Numbered from the stretch's first letter, positions 1 to 10,050 are shown. The stretch: 64,000 nt of DNA from Nitrospirota bacterium (GCA_021810805.1 JAJZHW010000004.1:62001-126000), one strand, 5' to 3'. Program-made: numbers and translations. Notes: generated from the sequence alone by a model not told the origin.

Positions 1-740
1 GATTTTCCCTTCGATGAGAGAGGAAGAGTCACGAGATAGGTTTCCCGCGTCTTTTTGGGATCATCCTGTGTCACGGTGAGCTGAAGGGAGAGGGAGGCCC
101 TGTCGACCAGGGCTTCGTTGAAAGGAATGTTGAAATACAGTAAGCCTCCGACCTTGCCGCCAGGGAGGATGGAGGCCTTGTCCGGAAAGGCCTTGTAGGC
201 AAGGTCCCGGCCAAAGGGAGACGAGGCGGGGGAGGGTTGGGAAAAAGGGGTCGGCAGGACCCAGATCATTGACCCCAGACCCAGTGTCACGATGGTGAAG
301 AGAATCAGTCCGGTGTAGTAAAGGGATTTCTTGATGTTCTGGTAAGGGACATTGGCCTGCCAGGCAATGTCAAAGGCTTCCGACGGTGAAATGTTTCGAT
401 AGGATTTGCCGACATAGTTGAGAAAAAGAGAGGTGGGCTCGACGTGAACGGATTGGCCCGGATGTGAGGAGGCGACCACAAGAAGGATCGGAAGAACATG
501 TTCCCTCCAGAGACCATGGGATCCGAACAGATTATGGGTGTCCTGAGCCAGGTGGTAGGAGCGGATTCCTAAGGTAATTCCGGTATGGGGAAGGATCCGG
601 ACGACGGGCAGAGTCTGCGGGTCGGGGTGGGAGAGCGGGCGGAAGTGGTAGAACGAGGAGCAAGAGGCCACAAGGAAGGTGAGAAGGGTCAGGAGGGACA
701 TCCCCCTGAAAAGGCGGACCTGCCGCCGGAAATCAGTCAT
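1..740 (-). CDS. Lipoprotein with a second membrane segment, partial
   Basis: The reading frame is open from an ATG at 738-740 to the window edge, about 246 codons, so the C-terminus is missing. The N-terminus has basic residues, a hydrophobic stretch and a lipobox (LVASC, Cys27), so lipid attachment and export are likely. A second hydrophobic segment (YYTGLILFTIVTLGLG) lies roughly at residues 145-160, followed by a Pro/Ser-rich linker and a beta-rich part. The ATG overlaps the 3' end of the PsiE-like gene by 8 bases, which implies translational coupling within the gltX operon. I do not recognise the family. The export signal is clear; function is unknown. Confidence 0.7.
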   Translation of the reverse strand, partial: MTDFRRQVRLFRGMSLLTLLTFLVASCSSFYHFRPLSHPDPQTLPVVRILPHTGITLGIRSYHLAQDTHNLFGSHGLWREHVLPILLVVASSHPGQSVHVEPTSLFLNYVGKSYRNISPSEAFDIAWQANVPYQNIKKSLYYTGLILFTIVTLGLGSMIWVLPTPFSQPSPASSPFGRDLAYKAFPDKASILPGGKVGGLLYFNIPFNEALVDRASLSLQLTVTQDDPKKTRETYLVTLPLSSKGK

Positions 741-1266
741 GCTGTCGATTCTCCGCTTCGTTGGCAAAGGATATCTTGACGAGAATGCTGTAGGCGTAGA
801 CCAAAAGTAGAACGATGACGACATAGAGAATAAGTTGAAGAGAGTGATAGGAGAACATCCCGAAGCGTTCGCTCTCCTTGTACGAGGACTGGGCTTCCAC
901 CAGAAGAATGCGGCGGATCGTGGAGATGATGCCGATCAGGATAAAGGAAGCGATAGGAAACCGCCGTCGACCCAAATAGCTCAGCATGATCCAGAGAAGC
1001 TCCAGGATGATCACCACAAAGAGCATGTCGTTGATGAGCTGCAGAACGGAATCAGTCGTCAGCGTGGTCAGGTTGAGGGCCGAGTGGACCAGGACGATAA
1101 CGGCTCCGGACATGAGAAAGATGGCTACGATCAGATGGATGAAGTCGTCGATCCGGAGAAGAACCTTCCGAAGCTTTTGGACAAATTCCAGATGTATGTC
1201 CTGGCGAGAGGTTGGGGTGTGTGGCGGGGAAGAGGTCTTGGAGGACGGGGAGGGAAGATCGGTCAT
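733..1266 (-). CDS. PsiE-like (phosphate-starvation-inducible E family) membrane protein
   Basis: A 177-residue protein with a Pro/Ser-rich cytoplasmic N-terminus (about 35 residues) and four hydrophobic segments (about 42-62, 75-97, 103-118, 140-162). The loop RRRFPIASFILIGIISTIRR between the second and third segments and the final helix fit the PsiE family. The biochemical role of this family is not established. The ATG overlaps the stop of gltX in an ATGA junction, and the downstream lipoprotein overlaps its own 3' end by 8 bases, so all three genes are probably one transcript. No Pho box was seen, so phosphate regulation is not supported here. Confidence 0.75.
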   Translation of the reverse strand: MTDLPSPSSKTSSPPHTPTSRQDIHLEFVQKLRKVLLRIDDFIHLIVAIFLMSGAVIVLVHSALNLTTLTTDSVLQLINDMLFVVIILELLWIMLSYLGRRRFPIASFILIGIISTIRRILLVEAQSSYKESERFGMFSYHSLQLILYVVIVLLLVYAYSILVKISFANEAENRQHD

Positions 1267-2801
1267 GGATGATCCTTTCTGGGGGAGGAGCTCTCCGGGG
1301 AGGGGGCCATGATGTTTTTTCGAAGCTCAGAGAGGGCCCCGGAAATGCGTGTGAGGGAGACCTCACGACCGAGAAGGATCAGAACGTCGAAAATCCCGGG
1401 GCTGACGGTCTTGCCGGTCAGCGCCACCCGAACGGGCTGGGCGAGATCGCCAAGCTTCCGGTTTTGGGCCTCTCCGATCTGAGTAAAGACGTTCTTCAAT
1501 GTCTCGGCGTTCCATTCCTGAAGAGAGCCCAGGGCGGTCAAAAGAGAGTCGAGGATGGGAATGCTATCCGTCCTAAGTGCCTTCTCCCGGGCTGCCGGGT
1601 CAATGGTCAAGGCGCGGTCGAGAAATGGGTGGGAGCTTTCGGCAAGCTCTGCGAGGGTGCGTGCACGTCCTTTGAGAAGTCCCATGACATGGGCCCGATA
1701 GTCAGGATCCGAACTTCCGGGGAGGGGCTCCTCGATCGGGGCGAGAAGCTCTGTGGCCAGAGGGGCAAGGGCTGCGTCGGGAGAGTTCTTGATATAGTGG
1801 GCATTGAGCCAGAGAAGCTTTTCCGGGTTGAAGACACTGGGGGAGGAGCCCACATGGTCGAGATCAAAAAGGGCGATCAGCTCTTCCCGGGAAAAAATTT
1901 CCTGATCCTTGTGGGACCATCCGAGGCGAACAAGATAGTTGGCCAGGGCATGGGGGAGATACCCCATGTCGCGGTAGGCCATGACCGAGGTCGCCCCGTG
2001 GCGTTTTGAGAGCTTTGTCCGGTCGGAACCAAAGATCATGGGAAGATGGGCGAAGAGGGGAATCTCTGCTCCCAGAGCCCGAAAGATGGCAATCTGCCGA
2101 GGGGTATTGTTGATGTGGTCGTCGCCGCGAATCACATGGGTAATCTTCATATCCGCGTCATCCACCACGACAGCAAAGTTGTAGGTGGGCATCCCGTCGG
2201 TCCGAAGGATCACGAGGTCGTCGAGAAGATTGCCGTCGAAGGAAAGGGGGCCCCGGATCAGGTCGGAGAAGGCGAAAATCTGATCTGGAGTGTTCCGAAA
2301 GCGGATGACATGGGGAGTCTCGGGGGAGACATGCCGGTCGCGGCAGCGGCCATCGTAGCGGGGGGGAAGGCCTTTGGCCTGGGCCTCCTTGCGACGCTCC
2401 TCAAGTTCATCCGGAGTGCAGGAACAGCGATAGGCGTGGCCACGGGCCATAAGGTCGAGGGCAACATCACGGTAACGGTCCAGTCGGCTGGTCTGATAGA
2501 TGGGACCCTCATCCCAGGTCAGGTCCAGCCAGCGCATTCCGTCGAGAATGGCGGCAATGGCCGAATCGGTGGAGCGTTCTCGGTCGGTATCCTCAATCCT
2601 TAAAAGAAAGACTCCCCGGTGGTGGCGTGCAAAAAGAAAATTGAAGAGGGCGGTCCGCGCCCCGCCCAGGTGGAGGTTCCCCGTAGGGCTCGGAGCAAAG
2701 CGGACACGTATGGGAGATGGTATGGTCTGAGAGGTCAACTGTCTGATCCAGAAATGGGGCCGAATCGTGGCCGGAATGGGGAGGATCTCGCCTCCGGACA
2801 A
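1263..2801 (-). CDS. gltX: Glutamyl-tRNA synthetase
   Basis: Class I aminoacyl-tRNA synthetase that charges tRNA-Glu (and possibly tRNA-Gln as a misacylating enzyme). The HIGH-type signature appears as PSPTGNLHLGG near residues 37-47 and the KMSKS-type loop as DRTKLSKRHG near residue 265. The C-terminal anticodon-binding part ends in a short Ser-rich tail. The frame is open to a TTG at 2799-2801, but most homologues begin only a few residues before the VRFAPSPTG block, so a second TTG at 2736-2738 is an alternative start. A sigma-70-like promoter sits just upstream. The stop overlaps the next gene (ATGA), making this the first gene of a three-gene operon. Confidence 0.95.
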   Translation of the reverse strand: MSGGEILPIPATIRPHFWIRQLTSQTIPSPIRVRFAPSPTGNLHLGGARTALFNFLFARHHRGVFLLRIEDTDRERSTDSAIAAILDGMRWLDLTWDEGPIYQTSRLDRYRDVALDLMARGHAYRCSCTPDELEERRKEAQAKGLPPRYDGRCRDRHVSPETPHVIRFRNTPDQIFAFSDLIRGPLSFDGNLLDDLVILRTDGMPTYNFAVVVDDADMKITHVIRGDDHINNTPRQIAIFRALGAEIPLFAHLPMIFGSDRTKLSKRHGATSVMAYRDMGYLPHALANYLVRLGWSHKDQEIFSREELIALFDLDHVGSSPSVFNPEKLLWLNAHYIKNSPDAALAPLATELLAPIEEPLPGSSDPDYRAHVMGLLKGRARTLAELAESSHPFLDRALTIDPAAREKALRTDSIPILDSLLTALGSLQEWNAETLKNVFTQIGEAQNRKLGDLAQPVRVALTGKTVSPGIFDVLILLGREVSLTRISGALSELRKNIMAPSPESSSPRKDHP

Positions 2802-2816
2802 GCAAATATTGAGGGT

Positions 2817-2846
2817 GATTATATCAGGTCTTCCTCGAAACGTAAA
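2817..2846 (-). promoter_or_regulatory. Probable sigma-70 promoter of gltX
   Basis: Read on the minus strand, TATAAT occupies 2822-2817 and TTTACG 2846-2841, separated by 18 bases. The predicted start lies near 2810, just before the first possible gltX start codon. Confidence 0.55.
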
Positions 2847-2893
2847 GGCAAAAATGAATGCAGGACTTGGATTTTCCTGAATTGAAAGAGTCT

Positions 2894-2923
2894 TTGACCT
2901 CTCCTCCGGGACCGGTCTATAAT
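2894..2923 (+). promoter_or_regulatory. Strong sigma-70-like promoter for the lipoprotein-nadB series
   Basis: TTGACC at 2894-2899 and a perfect TATAAT at 2918-2923 are spaced by 18 bases. Transcription would start near 2930, about 60 bases before the ATG at 2991. It lies back to back with the gltX promoter. Confidence 0.65.
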
Positions 2924-2990
2924 TTCATCCGGACGCGAGACCGACCAGGCGCCTGAAGGGTGACCGGATCGCGGCAGAAACGGGGGGGGC

Positions 2991-3569
2991 ATGACGCATT
3001 GTAAAAGCGAGAAGGATGTGGTGGCAGAATCGTCAAAAAAAAGATTCTCTCTCCGTTTTTTAGTTGGCATTCGACCATTCGTGGCAGTCGCTTGGCTGAC
3101 GCTGGCGGGAGTGATGCTCGTCGTCCTGGGAGGTTGCGGGGAGGTCAAGCCCCTGACTCCCGAACAACAATCCTTCATGGCGGCATGGAGGATCGGAAAG
3201 GATCTGGGGAAGGCCTTTGCCAAGGGAAATCCCCAAGCGGTCGAGGGCCTTCTGGGACCTCCTTTATCGGTGGACCCCAAGACCCATACTGGCCTGTTGG
3301 GGATCTTTGCCGTGCTGGACAAGATTGATCTCAGAATTGTGATGGATTCGGGAACGGTCGATGAGACGAGCCATGTCATGAACTTTCAGGGCCACTGGAC
3401 CATGTCGGCCATTTCCAAGGGGCCGCTCAAGGCGGGAACCCGGTATTTTCAGACAGGAGAGGCCCGATTTGTGGTCTCTTTGACAAAGCCTCCCGGAAAG
3501 CCAAGGCTCCTTTCTCTCTCCGGAGACACCTTCCTCCGGACCTCGATTGCGGCAAAGCCTCCGGGATGA
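2991..3569 (+). CDS. Putative lipoprotein
   Basis: A 192-residue protein with a long basic N-region, a hydrophobic core (about 28-46) and a lipobox VLGGC with Cys49, so export and lipidation are likely. The mature part is about 140 residues and resembles a small alpha/beta domain, but I do not recognise a family. A G-rich stretch precedes the ATG. The stop overlaps the nadB ATG (ATGA), so the two are co-transcribed; nothing in the sequence links its function to NAD synthesis. The unusually long N-region leaves the start slightly uncertain. Confidence 0.7.
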   Translation: MTHCKSEKDVVAESSKKRFSLRFLVGIRPFVAVAWLTLAGVMLVVLGGCGEVKPLTPEQQSFMAAWRIGKDLGKAFAKGNPQAVEGLLGPPLSVDPKTHTGLLGIFAVLDKIDLRIVMDSGTVDETSHVMNFQGHWTMSAISKGPLKAGTRYFQTGEARFVVSLTKPPGKPRLLSLSGDTFLRTSIAAKPPG

Positions 3570-5149
3570 GTCCGACGAGCGAACCACGCCGGATCGACAC
3601 CGACTTCCTGATCATTGGCGGAGGAATTGCCGGATATCAGACCGCGATCAACCTCCTTCCTCTGGGGAGCGTGACGCTGGCCTCCCGTGGGTCGATTGCC
3701 TCGGGGAGCTCCTACTACGCCCAAGGGGGTCTGGCGTTGCCGTGGGGCTTCAACCATGAGGCGGTGGAGTCCCATGTCTCCGACACACTTCGCGCCGGTG
3801 CGGGATTCTGTGATGCCGCGAATGTGAAAGTTCTTGTCGAGGGGGCGGAAGAGGCCTTCGCCACGCTGGTCTCCCTTGGCGTCCCATTTGACAGGGACAG
3901 TGGGGGAGATCTCTTGCTGACCCGGGAAGCCGCCCACTCCCGTCCTAGGATTATCCACGCCGGGGGAGACAAGACGGGCTCCCTGATCGTCAAGACTCTG
4001 GCACAGAATGTCCATGGCCATGAGAGATTCTCCTTTCTGACCCCCTTCCGCCTGCATCGCCTCCTCAAGGATGAGGACTCTCGTGTCGTGGGTGGGCTTT
4101 TTATGGGTGAAGAAGGGGAGGACTGGATAAGTGTTCGGGCTGGAGCCACCATTCTTGCAACGGGGGGATTCAGTGCCCTCTTTGCCCGAACGACGAATCC
4201 TCCCTCACAGGTGGGCGACGCCACAGCCGTGGCTTCGCAAGCCGGGGCGCGCTTGGAACGGCTGGCTTTTACCCAGTTTCACCCGACCGTTCTCGATATT
4301 CCCGGGCAGACCCCCTTTCTCCTCACCGAGGCCTTAAGAGGGGAGGGAGGGCATATTGTCGACCAGACGGGGCGACGCATCCTCTACCGCTATCATCCCG
4401 ACGGAGAGCTCGCTCCCCGGGACGTCGTCTCCCGCTCGCTCTGGCTTGAGACCCGTGAGCGTCCCGATGCGAAGATCTTTCTCAGCGTGGCGCACCTCTC
4501 GGGAGAGTATCTGCGGACACGCTTCCCGCAAGTCTACTATCACTGCCTTGATGCGGGGATCGATCTTGCGCGGGATCCTGCGCCGATCCGGCCGGCCGCT
4601 CACTTCCAGATGGGGGGGGTGCGGACCGATATGGATGGGCGAACAGACCTGCCGGGGCTTTATGCGGTGGGCGAGGTGGCCTCGACTCGCGTCCATGGAG
4701 CCAATCGCCTTGCCTCGAACTCCCTTCTCGAGGCCTTGGTGATGGGCCACCGGGTGGTCCGGGCCATTGCCGGGGAGAGGGAGGGATGGAGTCGAAAACC
4801 TCCGCTCCGGGGAGAAGAAGATCGTCCCGACAGGGGATGGACCTCCGAAGAAGAAGCGAGCGGCCACCTGACACTGGAGGATCTGAAGACACTCCTTTGG
4901 GAAAAGGCTGGAATTGTAAGAACATCCTCGCTTGTCGCCTCCGGAAAGGCCCAGGTTGCTGCGGCCTTGGAGGGAGGAAAAATGGGAAAAAGTCTCCCGA
5001 AGGAGGCCCTTCTCCACAACGCCCTGACCCTCGCCCGCCTTCTCTTTGAGGATCTCGAGACCGCCCCGCGGGTGGGGTCGAACTATTTTCTTGAGGATGG
5101 AACACCCGAACCCAAACCCATGAATTCAGCTCCAGGCTCGGGATCATAA
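3566..5149 (+). CDS. nadB: L-aspartate oxidase
   Basis: A 527-residue FAD protein that oxidises L-aspartate to iminoaspartate, the first step of de novo NAD synthesis, in the cytoplasm. The dinucleotide-binding motif IIGGGIAGYQ lies near residues 16-25; the substrate region SSYYAQGGLA, the TQFHPTV segment, APRDVVSR and the C-terminal GANRLASNSLLEALVMG block are all present, as in the fumarate reductase/succinate dehydrogenase flavoprotein superfamily. Length is normal. The ATG overlaps the stop of the upstream lipoprotein gene, and the dnaJ-type gene starts 16 bases downstream. No nadA or nadC is adjacent. Confidence 0.95.
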   Translation: MSPTSEPRRIDTDFLIIGGGIAGYQTAINLLPLGSVTLASRGSIASGSSYYAQGGLALPWGFNHEAVESHVSDTLRAGAGFCDAANVKVLVEGAEEAFATLVSLGVPFDRDSGGDLLLTREAAHSRPRIIHAGGDKTGSLIVKTLAQNVHGHERFSFLTPFRLHRLLKDEDSRVVGGLFMGEEGEDWISVRAGATILATGGFSALFARTTNPPSQVGDATAVASQAGARLERLAFTQFHPTVLDIPGQTPFLLTEALRGEGGHIVDQTGRRILYRYHPDGELAPRDVVSRSLWLETRERPDAKIFLSVAHLSGEYLRTRFPQVYYHCLDAGIDLARDPAPIRPAAHFQMGGVRTDMDGRTDLPGLYAVGEVASTRVHGANRLASNSLLEALVMGHRVVRAIAGEREGWSRKPPLRGEEDRPDRGWTSEEEASGHLTLEDLKTLLWEKAGIVRTSSLVASGKAQVAAALEGGKMGKSLPKEALLHNALTLARLLFEDLETAPRVGSNYFLEDGTPEPKPMNSAPGSGS

Positions 5150-5164
5150 GGAGAACAGAGACGG

Positions 5165-6022
5165 ATGGCCAAGGATTTCTACGAAAAGCTTGGAGTGTCG
5201 AAAAAGGCCTCGGCGGACGAAATCAAGAAGTCCTACAGGAAGCTGGCGCGCCAGTACCATCCTGACGTCAATCCCGGAAATCGGGAGGCAGAGCAGAAGT
5301 TCAAGGAGATCAACGAGGCCTACGAAATCCTTTCCGATCCTGCCAAGCGGGAGGAGTATGATGCCCTCGGGGACCGCCCCCAGGGGGCGACCCGGCCTCC
5401 GGGAGGGAGTCGGGGGGGAGAGAGCCCCTTTGAAGAGGAGCGGTTCGGCGACTTTTGGGACCTTTTTGGGGGAATGGGCGGGGGGTCCCTGTCGGAGGTC
5501 CATCTGACCCTCTCCTTTCGGGAGGCTGCCCAGGGAACCTCCCGGAACGTTCTTCTTCCGGGGGGACAGGGAGCCTCGCCCGAGAAGGTCTCCGTTCAGA
5601 TTCCCGCCGGAGTCGATGAAGGCATGACCTTCAATGTCTCCGTCGGCTCCAAGGGAAAATCCCGCATGGTTCGCGTGGTGATCGATGAGATCCAGCCCGA
5701 TCCCCTCTTTCGACGTCAGGGAGTTGATCTTCTTCTGGATTGCCCTGTGAAGCTCTCCGAGCTCCTGTTTGGGGCCTCGGTGGATGTTCCGACCCTCGAC
5801 GGAGTCTCCCGGCTGAAGATCCCTCCGGGAACGAAGGCGGGGCAGACCTTCAGACTCAAGGGAAAGGGACTTCGCTCCCCGATGTCCCACGAGACCGGCC
5901 ATCTTTATGTCAAGATCCTTCCGGTCCTCCCCCCGGTGGTTCCTCCCTCTCTTGAACCCTGTATCCGTGAGATCGATGCCCATTATCCTCCCGATTTTCG
6001 CTGGAAAGGACATGCGTCATGA
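5165..6022 (+). CDS. cbpA: DnaJ-class co-chaperone without zinc finger (CbpA type)
   Basis: A 285-residue J-domain protein that would stimulate DnaK ATPase activity. The J domain spans about residues 1-70 with the HPD motif at 32-34; a Gly/Arg/Pro-rich linker follows (about 70-105), then two C-terminal substrate-binding domains (about 110-270). The four CxxCxGxG zinc-finger repeats of DnaJ proper are absent, so it is a class B/CbpA-type protein. It lies directly upstream of a MerR-like gene and clpB, a common heat-shock arrangement. dnaK and grpE are not in the window. Confidence 0.9.
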   Translation: MAKDFYEKLGVSKKASADEIKKSYRKLARQYHPDVNPGNREAEQKFKEINEAYEILSDPAKREEYDALGDRPQGATRPPGGSRGGESPFEEERFGDFWDLFGGMGGGSLSEVHLTLSFREAAQGTSRNVLLPGGQGASPEKVSVQIPAGVDEGMTFNVSVGSKGKSRMVRVVIDEIQPDPLFRRQGVDLLLDCPVKLSELLFGASVDVPTLDGVSRLKIPPGTKAGQTFRLKGKGLRSPMSHETGHLYVKILPVLPPVVPPSLEPCIREIDAHYPPDFRWKGHAS

Positions 6023-6056
6023 TGTCTCGGGAGGCGAGTAAGCGGGAGGATCGAGG

Positions 6057-6377
6057 ATGAAGCGGAAGGACGGAATGAACGGGAGAGGGGTCGATGAAGT
6101 GATTCCCCTCGATCGCGTCGTGGAAATCTATCGGATCCCCAAGCGGACGATCCGGGCCCTGGTTCGGGAAGGGCTCCTTGAACTCGAGGCCGCTCCGGCC
6201 CCATCGCTGCGGCCGGAGATGGTGGAGAGGGTGAGGTTGATCGTCTCCCTGCGGCGGGATCTGGGCGTGAATATGGCCGGGGTGGAGGTCATCCTTCGCC
6301 TGCGCCACCAGCTGATCTGGACGCGTGAGCGAACGCGGACGGCCTTCTGTGAACCATGGATTGATGTCTCCGAGTAG
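6057..6377 (+). CDS. MerR-type regulator or chaperone modulator (HspR/CbpM-like)
   Basis: A 106-residue protein. The N-terminal half contains a winged-helix MerR-type segment (IPLDRVVEIYRIPKRTIRAL), followed by a helix with the REGLLEL and GVNMAGVEVILRLR blocks typical of HspR and CbpM. Lying between a CbpA-type gene and clpB, it could be the repressor of this heat-shock operon (HspR role) or a CbpM-like inhibitor of the J protein; the sequence alone does not separate these. I looked for an HspR inverted repeat (HAIR) in the nearby upstream DNA and saw none. A second ATG at 6075 is an alternative start. Confidence 0.75.
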   Translation: MKRKDGMNGRGVDEVIPLDRVVEIYRIPKRTIRALVREGLLELEAAPAPSLRPEMVERVRLIVSLRRDLGVNMAGVEVILRLRHQLIWTRERTRTAFCEPWIDVSE

Positions 6378-6416
6378 AGTCAGAAGTCGATCGATGAGCA
6401 TGAGAAAGGGCAAATC

Positions 6417-9020
6417 ATGGATGTGAACAAGCTGACCCAGAAATCCCAGGAAGCTCTCCAGCAGGCCGTGGATATGGCCCGGAGGGCAGGGAATACGGAA
6501 GTCGAACCTCTCCATCTCCTCCGGGCCCTCCTCTCCCAGGAGGGAGGCATCATTCCTCCCATCCTTCAGAAGATGGGAGTGGATCCGGCAGCTCTCCAGG
6601 CCAAGGTCGAAGAGCAGCTTAGCCTCCTTCCCCGCGTCGAGGGGGGATCCGGCGGTCCCTACCTGTCCCGGGCCACCTCTTCCCTCCTCGACAAGGCTTT
6701 GGAAGAGACCAAGCCCTTCAAGGATGACTTTGTCAGTACCGAACACCTCCTCCTGGCGATGGTCCAGGGTTCAGGGCCGGAGAGCAAGGTCTTCAAACCC
6801 TTCAAGATCAACAAGGAGAAGGTATTGGCGGCCCTGGCGGAAGTGCGGGGCAACCAGAGAGTCACCGACCAGAATCCGGAAGAGCGCTATCAGGCTCTGG
6901 AGAAGTTCGGAAAGGACATGACGGCTCTGGCCCGTCAGGGCAAGCTCGACCCGGTCATCGGCCGCGACGAGGAGATCCGTCGCGTCGTTCAGGTCCTTTC
7001 CCGGAGAACGAAAAACAATCCGGTGCTGATCGGGGATCCCGGCGTCGGGAAGACGGCCATTGTCGAAGGGTTGGCCCAACGCATCGTCGCGGGGGATGTC
7101 CCGGAAGGACTCAAGGACAAGACGATCTTTTCCCTCGATTTGGGGGCTCTTCTTGCCGGGGCCAAATACCGGGGAGACTTCGAGGAAAGGCTCAAGGCGG
7201 TGTTGAAGGAGATTACGGCCGCGGCCGGAACGATCATTCTCTTCATCGACGAGCTTCATACGATCGTTCGCGCCGGAGCCACCGAAGGGGCGATGGATGC
7301 CTCCAACCTTCTGAAGCCGGCCCTGGCCCGGGGAGAGCTTCGGGCCATCGGAGCCACGACCCTCGATGAATATCGCCAGTATATCGAAAAGGACGCGGCC
7401 CTCGAGCGGCGTTTTCAGCCGGTCTTTGTGGGAGAGCCCTCCGTCGAGGACACCATTGCGATCCTGCGCGGACTCAAGGACAAGTACGAGATTCACCATG
7501 GGGTCCGGATCAAGGACTCGGCGATCGTGGCCGCCGCCGTCCTTTCCCACCGATATATTTCGGGACGCTTTCTCCCGGACAAGGCCATCGACCTCATCGA
7601 CGAGTCGGCAGCTCGCCTCCGCGTCGCCATCGACAGCATGCCTCAGGAGCTCGACGAGGTGGACCGCAGGATTCGCCAGCTTGAAATAGAAAAGATGGCC
7701 CTCTCCCGGGAGGAGGATAGCGAAAGCCGGGAAAAGAAGGCAGGCGTGGAAAACGAGCTCGAGAGCCTCAAAAGCCGCTTTTCGGCCCTGAAGTCCCAGT
7801 GGGATGAGGAGAAGGGACGCATTCAGGAGGTCCAGAGCCTCAAGGCCAAGATCGAAGAGGCCAAAAAGGAGGCCGAGACTGCCTTGCGTGACGGCCAGTA
7901 TGAGAAGGCCTCGCAGATTACCTACGGCACCGTTCCGGGGCTTCAAAAATCGCTGGAGGCTGCCCAGGAAGCCATGGAGAAGGCGAGCGAGTCGGGAGTG
8001 CGCCTGCTCAAGGAAGAGGTCTCCGAAGAGGATGTCGCCCAGGTGGTCTCCCGATGGACGGGCATCCCGGTGAGCCGGATGATGGAGGGCGAGGTCCAGA
8101 AGCTCCTCAAGATGGAAGAGCGCCTCTCAAAGCGCGTGGTGGGGCAAAAGGAGGCGGTGGCCGCAGTCTCCAATGCGATCCGTCGGGCCCGGGCCGGGAT
8201 CCAGGATCCCAACCGTCCCTTGGGCTCTTTCTTTTTCCTGGGCCCCACGGGCGTGGGCAAGACCGAGCTTGCCAAGAGTCTGGCCGAATTTCTCTTTGAT
8301 GACGATCAGGCCATGATTCGCATCGACATGTCGGAGTATATGGAGAAGCACTCCGTGGCCCGACTGATCGGGGCCCCTCCGGGATATGTGGGGTACGAGG
8401 AGGGCGGTCAGCTCACCGAAGCCATCCGTCGCCGCCCCTATGCCGTCATTTTGCTCGACGAGATGGAGAAGGCCCACCCCGATGTCTTCAATGTTCTTCT
8501 CCAGGTGCTCGACGATGGACGCCTTACCGATGGGCAGGGGCGGATCGTCGACTTCAAGAACACGGTCATCATCATGACCTCCAATATTGCCTCCGACATC
8601 ATCCGTGACTCCGGGGGGGCTCCGCAGTCCGAGGTGAGACAGCGGGTGATGGATCTTCTGGGTCGGACCCTGAGACCCGAGTTCCTTAACCGGATCGACG
8701 AGATCATCCTGTTCCATCCCCTGTCGATGGGCGAGATCCTTCAGATCGTGGAGATCCAGATGGAGTCGGTAAATCGTCGCCTCAAGGACCAGAATCTCTC
8801 TTTGGATCTCACCGACCGGGCCAAGGAGGAGCTGGCTCAGGTGGGCTTCGATCCGGTCTATGGAGCACGTCCCTTGAAGCGGGCAATCCAGCAGTCGATT
8901 CTGAACCCGCTGGCGCGACGGATCCTCGACAGGACGGTGGCCAAAGGAGAGAAAGTTCAGGTGGACTGGGACGGGCAGGCCTTTCTCTTTGACGGGGTCG
9001 CGGAAGACGCCGCATCATGA
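6417..9020 (+). CDS. clpB: ATP-dependent chaperone ClpB
   Basis: An 867-residue Hsp100 disaggregase that works with the DnaK system to resolubilise aggregated proteins. It has an N-terminal Clp-N repeat domain (about 1-145), a first AAA+ module with Walker A GDPGVGKT near residue 204, the coiled-coil middle domain (about 405-520), and a second AAA+ module with GPTGVGKT near residue 610 followed by the D2-small domain. Length and order match the family. The ATG is preceded by AAAGGGCAAATC. The 3' end overlaps the Fis-like gene in an ATGA junction. Confidence 0.97.
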   Translation: MDVNKLTQKSQEALQQAVDMARRAGNTEVEPLHLLRALLSQEGGIIPPILQKMGVDPAALQAKVEEQLSLLPRVEGGSGGPYLSRATSSLLDKALEETKPFKDDFVSTEHLLLAMVQGSGPESKVFKPFKINKEKVLAALAEVRGNQRVTDQNPEERYQALEKFGKDMTALARQGKLDPVIGRDEEIRRVVQVLSRRTKNNPVLIGDPGVGKTAIVEGLAQRIVAGDVPEGLKDKTIFSLDLGALLAGAKYRGDFEERLKAVLKEITAAAGTIILFIDELHTIVRAGATEGAMDASNLLKPALARGELRAIGATTLDEYRQYIEKDAALERRFQPVFVGEPSVEDTIAILRGLKDKYEIHHGVRIKDSAIVAAAVLSHRYISGRFLPDKAIDLIDESAARLRVAIDSMPQELDEVDRRIRQLEIEKMALSREEDSESREKKAGVENELESLKSRFSALKSQWDEEKGRIQEVQSLKAKIEEAKKEAETALRDGQYEKASQITYGTVPGLQKSLEAAQEAMEKASESGVRLLKEEVSEEDVAQVVSRWTGIPVSRMMEGEVQKLLKMEERLSKRVVGQKEAVAAVSNAIRRARAGIQDPNRPLGSFFFLGPTGVGKTELAKSLAEFLFDDDQAMIRIDMSEYMEKHSVARLIGAPPGYVGYEEGGQLTEAIRRRPYAVILLDEMEKAHPDVFNVLLQVLDDGRLTDGQGRIVDFKNTVIIMTSNIASDIIRDSGGAPQSEVRQRVMDLLGRTLRPEFLNRIDEIILFHPLSMGEILQIVEIQMESVNRRLKDQNLSLDLTDRAKEELAQVGFDPVYGARPLKRAIQQSILNPLARRILDRTVAKGEKVQVDWDGQAFLFDGVAEDAAS

Positions 9021-9577
9021 ACGGGACAAGTCTGGAGGGTCGAGAGTCGGCCTGTATCAAGGAGGGGATCCTTTTTACCAAAGATGGAAATCTCGCCGAC
9101 CGGATCCGTCGGGCTGTTCTCCACTGGCCGCTCGAGATAGAGGTGCGAGAGTGCTGGAGTGGGTGGGATGCACTTCCTCCCGGGGCACGCTTTATCCTTT
9201 TTGACAGAACATCGGTCGGTCCCGTCGATCTTCCGGACAGCTCTCTTCGTCTGATCCTTTCAGGGTCCGGCGACGAGCTTGTGGCGGCACTCGAGTCCTT
9301 TCTCTTTCTCCGTGAGCCCTTTTCCGTGGCCGTAGGTGTCGAGCACCTCCTCCATGCAAAGTGCCGACAATACCTTTCCGCCGTGAGCTCCCTTCGCGAT
9401 ACTGGTTCGGCCTATGCCTTTTTTGTTGGACTTCTCGACCGTCTTCTGCTTCCTGGCGCCCTTGAGGTGGCCCAGGGCAACCAGCATCGGGCCTCGAAGA
9501 TCCTGGGCATCAGCCGGACGACCTTCCGGAACAAGATGAAGATGCTCGAGCAGGGGGAGACTCCTTCGGGAGAGTGA
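9017..9577 (+). CDS. Fis-type helix-turn-helix protein
   Basis: A 186-residue protein. The last 35 residues match the Fis-type helix-turn-helix ([20 protein letters not shown], then TFRNKMKM), as at the C-terminus of sigma-54 activators and of Fis. The first 110 residues have alternating hydrophobic strands that could be a receiver-like fold, but there is no AAA+ module, so it cannot itself activate sigma-54 polymerase. Its ATG overlaps the clpB stop, so it is probably co-expressed with the chaperone genes. DNA binding is likely; targets are unknown. Confidence 0.7.
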   Translation: MNGTSLEGRESACIKEGILFTKDGNLADRIRRAVLHWPLEIEVRECWSGWDALPPGARFILFDRTSVGPVDLPDSSLRLILSGSGDELVAALESFLFLREPFSVAVGVEHLLHAKCRQYLSAVSSLRDTGSAYAFFVGLLDRLLLPGALEVAQGNQHRASKILGISRTTFRNKMKMLEQGETPSGE

Positions 9578-9674
9578 TCGCTCATCTCATTGAAAAATAA
9601 AGGTTTTTTAGCGTCTTTCCTGTGAAGCTCCTTTTAGTGTTTGAAATTTTTTTTGAAAAAGTCTTGCAAGAATC

Positions 9675-9703
9675 TTGACAGAAGAGAATTTTCAGTGTAA
9701 TTT
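9675..9703 (+). promoter_or_regulatory. Probable promoter of the HU gene
   Basis: A perfect TTGACA at 9675-9680 is followed by TGTAAT at 9696-9701 (15-base spacer) or, less well, TAATTT at 9698-9703 (17 bases). The flanking 9590-9700 region is AT-rich compared with its surroundings. Confidence 0.5.
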
Positions 9704-9758
9704 CCCCGGTGGACGTAGTATTTTTCCTCATATCAACGCGAAAGGGGGGTAGCAGGCG

Positions 9759-10034
9759 ATGAAAAAATCGGAACTCGTGGACAAGATCTCCCAGGCAGCC
9801 AAAATCAACAAGACCCAGGCGAACGATGCACTCAACGCCGCCGTCGAGGCCATCAAGAAGAGCCTCAAGAAGGATGGCGAGCGCGTGACTCTTCCTGGCT
9901 TTGGGACCTTCTCCACGGCGAAGAGGAAAGCTCGGACCGGTCGGAATCCCCGTACGGGCCAGGCGATCAAGATTCCCGCAATGCGCGTTCCCAAGTTTAC
10001 TGCCGGAAAAGCCCTCAAGGCCGCCGTCAAGTAA
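9759..10034 (+). CDS. hup: Histone-like DNA-binding protein HU
   Basis: A 91-residue protein of the HU/IHF family that bends and compacts DNA. It begins MKKSELVDKISQAAKINKTQ and carries the beta-arm consensus GFGTFSTAKRKARTGRNPRTG (split here into its known blocks GFGTF and RTGRNPRTG), followed by the usual C-terminal lysine-rich helix. Length is typical. It has its own promoter and an intrinsic terminator, so it is monocistronic. HU rather than IHF is chosen from overall similarity, but no second subunit gene is nearby to test this. Confidence 0.95.
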   Translation: MKKSELVDKISQAAKINKTQANDALNAAVEAIKKSLKKDGERVTLPGFGTFSTAKRKARTGRNPRTGQAIKIPAMRVPKFTAGKALKAAVK

Positions 10035-10050
10035 GCTTCTTTCCGTTCTG

